Below are positions 27,801-39,800 of a DNA stretch of 64,000 nucleotides, piece by piece; positions within the stretch are counted from its first letter, which is position 1, and every line of letters begins with the position of its first letter. Source of the DNA: Eonycteris spelaea (taxonomy: Eukaryota; Chordata; Mammalia; Chiroptera; Pteropodidae); the NCBI GenBank assembly GCA_003508835.1, contig PUFA01000068.1, positions 3,224,001 to 3,288,000 on the forward strand, in the 5' to 3' direction. Made by a program: the position numbers and the translations under genes. The notes beneath the pieces were generated by a model. That model was not told the origin of the DNA. It did not search any database and saw only the letters and a program-made list of their open reading frames with translations.

Positions 27801-30800
27801 ATAAGTCAGTAGAACTAAAGGAAGGAAAGAATGAGAATTATTTTATATAAACAAACAGAGATCCCACTCTCTCAGATATCACATATCTATTATCTTCCTA
27901 TTAGTGCAAACACAGCATTCCAAGAGGGATGTTAATAAAGGTAGTTTGACCTTCAGCTTGTTCATGCTTCCATAGGTATTTTTTAAAAAGTTTTTTAAAA
28001 GGTAGGGATGGATAATACGAGTTGTAGTTCTGAAGGCTTAGAGTAGTAAGAGAACCGAAAGTTCCTCAAGGCCTTAAAACAATTCCTTTTGAGATTTAAA
28101 AAAAAAAAAAAAATTGAACATCAGTTACTTCTTGAGGGAGTTCGATTTACTTTCTGATGTTATTGATCATTTATTTATGTGATCCTACTCAACACCCTGT
28201 TTACTTCTCAGGTAGGTCGTAGTAGTCTCAGTGGTTGTTATGAGAGATTTTAAACAACTTCTTCATACTACCTATTGTTCCACTCTGTTAGATCTTTCGT
28301 CTGTTAGTATACAAATCTGGGATTAAGAATGAATTAAAGCCAGAGAGTAATTTAATCTTTTTCTTTATTGCAGATTTAATTCAGTGCACAAATGAGATGA
28401 ATGTGAACATCCCACAGTTGGCAGACAGTTTATTTGAAAGAACTACTAACAGTAGTTGGGTGGTGGTCTTCAAATCTCTCATTACAACTCATCATTTGAT
28501 GGTGTATGGAAATGAGGTAAGCAGAAATTTTGGTTAACAAGTGTATGTCTGACTGGTATGTTAACTAGTTATCCCTGCTTGCTTCTCCCCCTGAGACTTA
28601 AGGAATGGCATCAGCAGTTGGGTCATATAGTTAAAAAAGGCAAGGTGTCTTGGAAGAAATATAATTGTAGATCTTAGAAATTGAGTAAAGATGGCCTGTA
28701 AACCAGAAAACAGAAAGTGGGTTAGAGCACAGAAGGCTTCAATAATGGGATCGAGAAGCGAAGATCAATGCCTAGACGTAGATTCTGTAAGCAGCACTGG
28801 GTTTTGCAGGTTTTGTATATGGACTATGCTTGTCTATATCCAGTTTTTACTATGTTCCAACCAGAGTTCTTTCTGATCTCATATAGTTGCTATGGAAGCA
28901 CTTTGCCTTATTTAAGGGTATAACGGCTACAGGGACTGACTGAAGAATGCCTTCTTCGGTAGAGAGATGTATCTGAAGTCTTCTTTGCCCAAAAGGGGAA
29001 CAAATAGGGTGCATAAGCTTTTGCAGTTTAATGTTTGGAGAGAAGCATCTTGTTTTCCATGATAGCCTAGCAGCTCATTTCTGAATTTTTACCTTAAGCA
29101 ATTTTCTCAGCCCAGTATACTTGTAAATGATATTAAAAAGAACATTTAAAATTATGTTAACGTTTGAAAGGAATTTGATAATTCCACACTGGTATATGCC
29201 TTAGAAAAATGTAGCCCACTGGTTGCTGGGAGGTAGCTCCCGTAGAGATTAGGAAGGACTTTAGTCACTGGCATTAGTCTTTTGGGCATAATGACTTTCT
29301 GACATTCGTCTTTTACTTTACTCATTATTTTGGGCTTTTCAGTCATGAAACTCTTCTATTACCTTTGACAGATACCAATAGAGCATCATTAAAGTTCAGA
29401 ATTAAAACAGGAATTTACTCACAAATTTATCATTGCATGCAATAAGATCTGTTTGCACATATTGGTGTTCCCTTTTGGTCCTTATCCAGAAGTATTTTTT
29501 ATAGCTATTACTGTAATTTCAATAAAATATTTAGCTTCTTAATAAATCACACCATAAGCATCTCCATGTTTTATATTCTTTGTATTTATCTTTAGTTACT
29601 ATATAACTGTTCATATATTCCATGACTTTTTAAATCATTCTCCATACTGAAAATTTAGTTTTCTAATTATTGTGTCACAGCACCACATTGAATGATTTTA
29701 CTTGTAGTTTTTAAGTTTTAAAAATTATTTCTAGAAGCGTTACCTGAAATATGATTACTTAAGCAAAAGGCATGACCATATTTAGGACATATTTTACGCA
29801 GTTGGTTGCTAATTCATTATAATCAGTATACAGAGCCAACAGAAATGTTTGGATATACTAGTTTCAATATAACTTGAAATATTTTGATCTTAACTAGGAT
29901 AAGTGTTTCTACTTTTATCAGAAATGTGTTTATTTAAAATCATGATCATTTATTCCAAAGAACATCAGGCTTATATGTATTTTTCACATTTTTTTAAAAA
30001 AAATGTACAGTTGACCCTTGAACAAAATGGGCTTGTACTTTGTGAGTCCACTCATACATGATTTTTTTCGATAGATGCTGTAACCATTTTCCTTATGATT
30101 TTTTAAAATAACATTGTTTTCTTTATTTAATTTTAAGAATCAGTGTATGATACATATAACATACAAAATAGTGTTTGTTATGTGACTGTTTATGTTATTG
30201 GTAAGGCTTCCAGTCAACAGTAGACTATTAGCATTTAAGTTTTGAGGTAGCCAAAAGTTATATGTGGACTTTTGAGTGTGGGGCTGGCACCCCTAATCTC
30301 AATGTTGTTCAAGGATCAACTGTAGTTTACTAAAAAAAAAAAGAAAAAAGCCACAAATATAACTAACTACAGTGCCAGATGAAGAGGCAAAAATGGTGGC
30401 TTTCAGAGGCTGTAAATAAGGTAATAATAATAGAAACAAAACCTGATAAAGGTAAGGAAATGGAAAGTTTACTGCCATTCCTTGACAGGAGAAGAAAGAT
30501 AGAATTTCAGTGTAATTTTTAGATAAATTCGTGTTTGGTTTCCCTTAAGCAGCTTAAAACAAATCCAGTGCTCTGCTCATTCTGCTAGTTTATGCAATGC
30601 TCAGGTTTTTGCATTGATAGTTGTTACTAGTCTCTGAGAAAGTATGCATAGGATTTCACTATGCTTTGGTGATGGCAATACCGTGGAATAGTGGTTCTCA
30701 AATGGGACAGGGAGGGAAGTGATACCTCCATACACACTACACATACACACTCCAGGGGACGTTTGTCACAACTGGAGAGAATGCTACTGGCACCTAGTAG

Positions 30801-33800
30801 AAAGAGGCCGGGGATGCTTCTAAACATGTCACAATGTACAGGACAAGCCCCCACACCAAAGAATTATCAAAACTAAGAAAATCAAAGTCTGATATTATCT
30901 TTTTGAACAGATCGTTTTAGGATCAACAATGAAAGGTGAGTCTTTGATTTACAAATAGTTTTTAAAAATCCTGGTTTGTTAGTTAAGGATGATTTTAGAT
31001 CAATAAGATTTGGTCAGGGGAATGATAGTGTACATCCTAATTGGTAGTAACCTTATGCATACTAAAATAAAAAAAGTGAAATTGAAAGGAATTTCCTTAA
31101 TTCTCTGTTTTAGAGGTTGTATGTAAAGGGAAGTAAAGATAGTGTTCTAAGGCAAGGACTTTGGAGAGAGTTTTGACAGTATTTTGAAAAGATAAACTTT
31201 TACATACATTTGACTCAACAATCAGTCCTAAGTATTATGAGAAACTCTTGTGTGTTTGCATAGGGAGACAAAGTAAGATGTCGATTAAACATTGTTAATA
31301 ATAGTGAAATTGGGAAGAACTTAAATATCTATAAAGAAGTCGATACATTGTATTTATAGTTAATCAAAATGCTAGAACATCATTTTAATTGGATGAACTA
31401 GATTTATATATATTAAATAATTCTTGGAAAAAAGTTGTTTAAAAGCACATTGGAAAAGAATAAGTACAGCATAATAGTTCTGTAAATTTAAAATAGAAAA
31501 CAAAATTATATACTGTTTATAAATACTTCTGTAGTAGTAAAATTATAAAAACGTGGGAGCGATATATACCAACTTCAGAAAGTGATTGCCTCTGAAGAGG
31601 GAGGGAGAGAGATTGAAGGTGTTGTGCTTTAGTAAAGTGTATAATGTTTCGATTCTGTAAGATCTAAAGTAAACATGGTAATGTGTTTAATCTGGACTGT
31701 GGGTAAGAGGATGTCTGTAATATTGTTCTTGTGTATGATTGTAAGTATTTTTTTTTTTAAGTCAGATGCCACCTGAGTATGACTAGAATGACTAGGACGT
31801 CCTAATATGCTACAGTAAAGGCAGAATTACTGTGTTCAGTTTAAAAGTGTGTGTTTCTTTTTATTTTAACTTTAATACTATAGCTGTGGGCATTAGGTTT
31901 TAATAAATTTTCATAGGCTAGTGAAAAATGTTTTTAGGTTTGGTAACTAGTTAAGCGGATCGAGGATGAGAATTTAAACTAGATAAGCTTAATTGAATGT
32001 GTTAACTACAACTTTTCCCACTAATTCTGAAATCAGTTTGTTAGATGACAGTACCTTAATTTGACATAATTATCTTTTTTTTCCAGCGTTTTATTCAGTA
32101 TTTGGCTTCAAGAAACACGTTGTTTAACTTGAGCAATTTTTTGGATAAAAGTGGATTACAAGGTAAAGACAATTTATTCATTATAGAAAATCAAGAGTGA
32201 CCCCATATGATGATTATAGCAGAATTGAACTGTGTATTTTAGAACGTATGCTATGGAAAGGAATCTCATATTTTCATGACAGTTGTAGGGAAGAAAAAAC
32301 TCTTCGAATGTGATGATTGGGATCCACTTTCTACTTGACACCCAAAGCTCTTTGAAAAGCAGTGTAAGGGTAGTAGTAGTTTGAGGGCCTGGATTCTGGA
32401 ACTGGACTGCCTGGGTTTGAATCCCGTCTCTACCACTAACCAGCTGCATGAAGTTGAGCAAGTTACTTCATCTCCGCATCTGTAAAATCAGGAATAATGA
32501 TAGCACCTACCCTACAGGGTTGTCATGAGGCTTAATCTAGTTAATAAATGTAAAGTGCTTAAAACAATGCCTGGCACACAGGAAACACTGTAAGTATCTC
32601 CACTCATTGTTGTTGTTATTATTTTATGCTTTATTCCAAGAAGTGTAGTTGGGAATATTATATATTTTAGTAGCAAAGGTAAGTAGTTTTTTTATTCAGA
32701 TGAATTGCTTATTGATACTCACACTTGCTTTTTTTTTGGTCTTATTTTACTTCTAATTTAGTAACTTGAAATTGCTGTAATCTGGCATTGTAGTCCTCCA
32801 TGCACATTCTATCTTAATGAGAACTGTTGTACTTAGTTCCAGAACTAGGTTGTTAGCATTATGGAATGTCATCTCTAGGAATAGCTTTTAAAGGACATAC
32901 CAGATGACTTGGGAATATTCAACAGTAAGGCTCAATTTGGGCAGTGTCTTACAGAAGGTAAGATTTGTGCTGAGCTTTGAAAGGTGGACGAGGATGTGAG
33001 TTGACTTAAACAGAGGTACACAGATATACACAGTTATGAAGGAATGTGGGATATTTAGGATTTATAGAGCAAATGAGTGTGAATAGAATGTATGGATGAT
33101 GTACTGGAGAACATATAATGACAGATAGCCCCCAAGAAGCTGCTTGGGGCCAAAATCAGGCACAGATGAATTTGATAGAGTTGGGATTTTATAATGCAGT
33201 GAGAAACCATCACAGTTTTTTTAATTGAGAGAGGAGGGAGAGAAAAATCTGTTTTAAAAAGAAAGCATCATAGCTTAGTGCAGGTTGGATTAGAGTGGAT
33301 AAAGTCTTGGAGACATTGAGACTGTTCTGGTCATCATTTGGTCATCTAGTGGAGAGTTAATGAGAGCTTGAATTGTGGTTCTTATGGAGATAAAATCAAT
33401 GGAATTTAGTGACTAGCTATGTTTGGGGTAGGGACTGTCCAGTTCAATATTTGTTTACTTTTGGCGAATGAAAGTATTAATTAGGGTGAATTAAGTAACC
33501 TCTTTTCCAGAGATTTTGGAAGAACAGTCAACTATACATAGTACCAGTTGTTTTAAGATTGTTTTTACTTTAATGGGATATAAAGCGCTCTAAGTAGATA
33601 AGGAAAAAAATATTAGGCAGTGAAATCCTTTTTCAAATTGTAGTTCTAGATATATGACAGATAAAACTGGAACAGCTCTGTTTTCAAGGACATGGAAGAA
33701 ACTGCCTGCTCATTTTTTATTTCTGCTTCTCTTCTTATTCCGTTCATTTGAACTAAGGGTCTGTGGAAAACAATATGCAAACCACTATTCTCTAGAGCAG

Positions 33801-36800
33801 AATATATACATATGTCCCAGTGAGTTTTTGGTTCTTTATTAGCTACTCATTTTCCACTTTCTTAAGATAGAACTTCAGCACACTTAGTGGTAAGGTTTTA
33901 AGATTTTCATTTCTTTTATGTAGAGAACAGTTTTTAGGCCTTTTATTTAAAGTTCACATTCTAAAATGATAAAGATAGGACTGAAACAATAATTGAAAGC
34001 ATATAATTCAATAGTAATTTTGAAAAGTAATTTTGTTTGCTGATGTCTTTTGTTCGGTGGAGTCTGCTGTATTTTATTAAATATGTACTGGGTGTTGTAC
34101 TAGGTGTATGTAAATATAAATAAGCTAGTCTAGTGAGTTAGATAGATACTGTGCACACCGAATAGCTGTGAACTGTAGTAAAGTAAGCATAATATGGGAG
34201 CATAAAGAATTCAGGGAAAGTTTCAGAGATACAGCCTTGAAGGATGAGGAATTTATCTCATCAGAGAGGATGGACTAGAGTCAATTAGAGGGAGCAGTGT
34301 CAACTAAAGAGCTGAGGAATGTGAATCTGTACTACCTTATTGAATATATCAGTAGCTATGAGAATATATGGGGGTAGTGATTTTTTTTTTCTGTTTTGTT
34401 CATTGATTTTTCTCTAGTGGCACTTAGTAGGCCCCGATGAAATATATGCTGAATAAATGAATTGGTGATTATGTTAAATCTAGTCACTTTACATTTTCTT
34501 TTTTGATTGTTGCAGTGTTCTCTTTTTGAAGAAACAAATCATTAAAGTTAAATTTGTTAGATGAAGATAAGCCAGAATAAAATGGACCTGGCTTTTCAAT
34601 GAGGAGCAAAATCTTACAGACTTTCTTGAACCAGGCAGTAACTACAATAAAAGTTTTTTTCTTTTATAATGTTGATTAGATTTTATGTTACTGACATTTA
34701 CAGATCTCATGCCTTATTTTTATGGTGACATTGGTTAACAAAATCCAGTAAGTTTCACATGTTCAATTTAACAATAAGGCAGCATATATATTGCATTATG
34801 TGTTTCAATTCCCACAGTTAAGATTTCTTTCTGTCACCACCAGTTTGACCCATTTTACCGTTTCCTCACCAGATATCATGATTGATGAAACAAGATCTTA
34901 GAATTATTTAGATATTTACTTAGAAAGTTTTATTGAAAACATATTGTTTTATTGTTATGCCTTAAACTTGTATATTGCCATTTCTTTCATTGTACTTGCA
35001 TGCAGTAATTTTCTTTACTTTTTATACGGTCGTATACATAATTGCAGTTGTTCTAAATAATATACAACTAAAAATTTCTTAAGTATGAAAATGATAAAAT
35101 TGCTTAATGATTTGTGGAGTGGGTTGTTCCATGGGATGTTCAATTTGAGTTATCATCAAGTAGTGTAAGAGAACATATTTTTCTAATTCCTGATGAACAG
35201 AAGACAGAAATGATGATCAGAAGTCAAAAATAATATATTCATGAAATTCTCAGGAAGGTTTTTCTTTTTTGTTGTGTTTTTTTTTGTTTTTTTTTGTTTG
35301 TTTGTTTTTGTTTTTTTTTTAGGTGAGGCAACCCTTGGTTGACCTCACAGACTGCAAGGACCTTGCAGCTTACAACCCCTTATTTTTTAATTTTTATACC
35401 TATAGCATCTGGTCTTCCTAAGTGGTCTCCCATTCAAGAATTAACCAGACCGAACCCTGCTTAGCTTCTGAGATCAGACGGGATCAGGCCTTTTCAGGGT
35501 GGTGTGGCAGTAGACTCAGGAAGATTTTTCAAAGCTACATATGACATACCTGATTTAAAAAATGTGAAGTCTTACAGAGATTAGAATATATTATTCATTA
35601 GTCACTTAATTTCTATCACTAAATTGAGTTGGGATATCAAGACTTTATGGCCATTGGATGAAATGAGTTGGTTTTCTAAGCAAATTGGGATTTTAATAAT
35701 TTATGAAAACTTTTAACATTTTTTTCTTACAGGATATGATATGTCTACATTTATTAGGCGGTATAGTAGATATCTAAATGAAAAAGCAGTTTCATACAGA
35801 CAAGTTGCATTTGATTTCACAAAAGTGAAAAGAGGGTGAGTTAAACTTTTTTTTCTTGCTATATAGTGGATTTGAATATTTATTTTAAAATATAAACCAT
35901 ATAAATTATTAGATTATGAATTATCTAGAATTTCAGGCCAGTTTTAAAAGACTGAACTTCATTTTTCTTTGAGGAAGTACATCAGATACTTTTTGCACTA
36001 GGTTTTTTAAAGCTCTTATTAATTTCATAGCAGCTTTATTGAGTTCACACAACATAAAATTCACCCTTTTAACGTATGAAGTGGTTTTTAGGACATGTAC
36101 AGAGTTATGTAACATCACTACAATCAAATCTTACAACTTTTCATCACTCCAGAAAGAATCCTCAAACTCGTTAACAGTTACTTCCCATTTTCCTCATCTA
36201 AACCCTCGCAACCACAAATCTACTTTCTGTCTCTGTGGGTATACCTATTCTGGATATTTGATATAAATGGAATCAAATATATGTGGCCTGTTGTGTCTTG
36301 CTTTTTTCACTTAGCATAATGTATTCAAGTTGTAGTATCCTTGTTGTAGCATGTATTAATATTTTATTTTTATAGCTGAGTAATCTCTTGTATGGATTAT
36401 ACTATATTTCGTTTATCAGCTGATGGACATTGAGTGGTTTCTGCTGTTCGGCTATTAGGAGTAGTGCTCCTGTGACCATTAGTGTACAAGTTTTCTTTTC
36501 AGTTCTCAGGGGTAGGTACATAGGAGTGGAATTGCTGGGTCATATGTAACTCTCATGTTTAGCTTCTTGAGGAACTACCAAACCATTTTTGGCATCGTGT
36601 CTAAGGAAACATTGCTTAATCTAAGGTTTACATAAAAATTTACTCCTAAATTTTTTCTAAGAGTTTTGTAGTTTTACCTCTTAACATTTAGGTTTTGAAT
36701 TAATTTTTGTATATGATATGGGGTGTGGGTCCAGATTTGTTCTTTTGTATGTGGATATCCGGTTGTCCCAGCACCATTTGTTTCAAAGTCTTATTTCCTG

Positions 36801-39800
36801 ATTGAATGGTCTGGCATCCTTGTTGAAAATAAATTGATCATAAATGTAAAGATTTATTTCTATTCTCTCATTTGTTCTGTTGGATCTATGTCTGTTCTCA
36901 TACTAGTACCACACAGTATTGATTACTGTTGCTTTGTAGTAAGTTTTGAAATTGAGAATGTGAGGTTTCTAGCTCTATTATTTTTTTAAGACTGTTTTGG
37001 CTATTTTGGGTCCCTTGCATGTATCCCTATATGAATTTTAGGATCAGCTTATCAGTTTCTTCAGAAAAGGCAGCTAAGATTTTGAGGGATTGCATTAAAT
37101 CTGTAGATAATTTAGGGAGAGTATTGCAATCTTAACACATTATTTCTAGTCCATAAACATGGGATGTCTTTCTGTTTGTCATTTTTACTTTCTTTCAGTG
37201 CTGTTTTGTATTTAAAGTTCTTTTTAATAATGGCTTCAGAAGATGAATTTGTTTTTTGCTGTGCCCTAAATAATAGTCTCCTTGGCACATGAACTAATCA
37301 CACAAATGATATAATCAGTGCTTTTATACCTGATAGCACCTGGTATATGGATTTTTCTTAGGATATATGATGAGACTTCAGGAAAAAGTCACTAAAGACA
37401 TTCTAAAGGGGCACTGATGACCCTTGTGGCTGTGAAATCCTGCCCTGAGGGGAATCTGGCTTCTGCAGAAATATTCTGGTGAATGCCTAAGTTTCCCTGC
37501 TGCTCAAAGATCCTAAAGATGTAAGCAATTAATATTTCTTTAAATTATTCTCTTTAAATGTTAAATCACTACAATGAAATGGACAATATAATATAAATGT
37601 AGACGTAGCCTCTTAGTTATTCAAAAAATTTTAAAGATGAACTTAAATGTTCCATGTCCACTCTTCTAAATTAATCAGGAGGTGATTAGCTTGGAATTTA
37701 CCAAAATTAAATTTCACAGATTTTGTTACATATATTTGGGTACTTTAGAAGATTATAGTTGAGGAGTTCGTATAAGAAGTCTGATTCTTAACCCAATATC
37801 CTGTCAAATAAACCATTTTCCAGTTGAGCTTATATTATACTTCACTGTTAAATATATTCAGTAAAACTGACCTTCAGGATATTTTTACATTTCATATTAA
37901 TAGACTTCAAAAATGGTAACCTTTTTATTTACTTTTTATTTATTTTATAATAGTTTAAGGTATACAGTACAGAGGTTAGCCATTAATTTATGAAATAATC
38001 TCCCTGATTACTGTAGTACTTATCTGATGCTATACATAGCCATTACAGTAATATCGACTCTATTTCTATTTTTTTTTTCTAATCTGAAGGGTTGGTTTTG
38101 AGGTTGAGGAGAATTGCTACATTTCTGTATTTAATAGAGCAAATTTTCATTATTTGAGAACTGCCCTTGATTATGCACAATATAATTAGTATTGATTTAA
38201 AAGAAATTACTCTCATTTAATGCTAAGGAAAAAAGAAAGTAAATCAAAGCTTTAAGGAGCCATAATTGAGTGGAACCAAGAAAAAGCACAAAATTGGCAT
38301 TATATAAACACAGTATATATATATATATATATATTTATGTGTATGTGTATCACATTATAAATAAAAAAGAAAAAATATAGGATGTAAGGTTTAAGTTGAG
38401 GGCATGACAGCAATGAAAATTTATTGTATCGTGGCAAAAATCTCAGTTGACAATTTCAGTTTTAGAGAGGACTTGTGTAGCAAATAGTGAAGTTTTATTT
38501 ATTAGGGTAATAATTTTTTATGCTTACAAAAGTAATAAACTTTTTAAAAGTTTAGGCAGCTTGTAGGAAATATTAACATTTTGGTATATCTAATCTTTTC
38601 TATAGAAAAAAAGTGTAAATAGAAATGAATGTATGGCGGTACATAGAAAATTACATAAATTTTTATTTAATATTTATGTTACATTAATATGGTACAATAT
38701 TTAATAGTATATAATTATTCACAAATAAAGTGGACAGTTTGGTGATAGGCAGAGGGGAGAGGGGTTTGAAGGGCTGGGAGAATGGGGCGAAGGGTTAAAG
38801 AAGTACAAATTAGTAGCTGATGGGTGGTCACGGGCAAGGGGAGCATGACATAGGGAATGCCGTTAACATTAATACATTGGCTAAGTGGAGGATCAGGGGA
38901 GGGAGGGAGCAATAGGATGGATTGTTTTTATGAACTATATCGATGTCTAACTGATGTACTGTATACTTGAAAATAATTAAAATGAATAATTTTTAAAAAG
39001 ATAAAAAATAGTATATAATTATCTAATATAGTTATTGATTATATAATATTTAATATTTAGACATTATTTTAAGACTGCTTTCCTCCCCTACTATATATTT
39101 TAGACATTTTCAGTGTCTGTACACATAGATCTATCTACTTTTGAATGACTATAGAATTATGTTCTAGATGTACATTTAACTTATTTTTTATCTTATGAAG
39201 GAATGCATTGACTATCCTTTTGCGTATGATTGCATTCTTAAGTGAAGTTTCTTGTAGAATAAATTCTTAGAATTGATAAGTCAAGGATATATATAACATT
39301 GAACATTTTAATGGAGAACACCAAATTGTCCTTTATAAAAGTTGTACCTCATTATTGACTTAAATACACTAATAAATACCTCTTTTACTGAATTATTCCA
39401 TTCTCATGAAATTGTATCTTATTAGGTGTTCATTTCATACTGGTTGTTTGACTAATGCAATAAATGGTGATGTTTTGAGTCCTCTCAATGTCCCTTGCCC
39501 ACTTCTCTGTTGGGTTTTTAAATTCTTTTCTGATGTATTGAATAGTGTTAAGAGCTCACAGGCTGTTTAGTCAGGTCAATCTGGATTTGAATTCTAGCTT
39601 CACTACAGTTAGATGAGGGACTTTAATAAGATATTTCAGTCAGCTTACTGGCTTTTAAAAAATAATTTGTTTTGAAGTAATTTCACTTCCAGAAATGCTG
39701 TAAGAATAATATAGATAACTCCTTTACAGTTTACTCAGATTTACCAGTTTTGAACATTTTGTCACATTTGCCTAATCTTTGTATACTTTTGTGTGTACTT

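Larger units (their letters stand above)
865..28373 (+). other. PICALM: Intron 1 (27.5 kb)
   Basis: Donor gtgagt, acceptor ttctttattgcag. The first 500 bases remain GC-rich as the tail of the CpG island; the rest is AT-rich. Fossil repeats recognised inside are listed separately (MIR, L2, L1, hAT, MER53-like). The stretches 1.4-5.9 kb, 16.9-18.9 kb, 20.3-25.2 kb and 26.6-28.3 kb hold nothing I can name confidently beyond homopolymer runs. Open frames here are short and lack codon structure. Large first introns commonly carry enhancers, but none can be called from sequence alone. Confidence 0.9.
28517..32086 (+). other. PICALM: Intron 2 (3.6 kb)
   Basis: Donor gtaagc, acceptor cttttttttccag. 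Contains a Tigger-type element (30008-30322), a MER5A-like element (30689-30872) and an L1 3' end (31190-31765). Nothing identified between 28520 and 30000. Confidence 0.9.
32163..35732 (+). other. PICALM: Intron 3 (3.6 kb)
   Basis: Donor gtaaag, acceptor tttttttcttacag. Contains a well-preserved MIR, L2 pieces and, 217 bases before exon 4, an antisense 5S-rRNA-headed SINE. The stretches 33405-34060 and 34470-35250 hold nothing recognised. Confidence 0.9.

Noticed and set aside
32369..32450. A tRNA gene from the B-box-like 'gggtttgaatcc'
   Set aside because: The surrounding text follows MIR to its tail and no cloverleaf with a clean anticodon arm is evident.
35403..35515. A functional 5S rRNA gene
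   Set aside because: Substitutions in the 5S region, fusion to a non-5S body, an A-tail and a target duplication show a SINE.
36723..36989. 88-residue + strand frame
   Set aside because: Antisense L1 text, not a gene.
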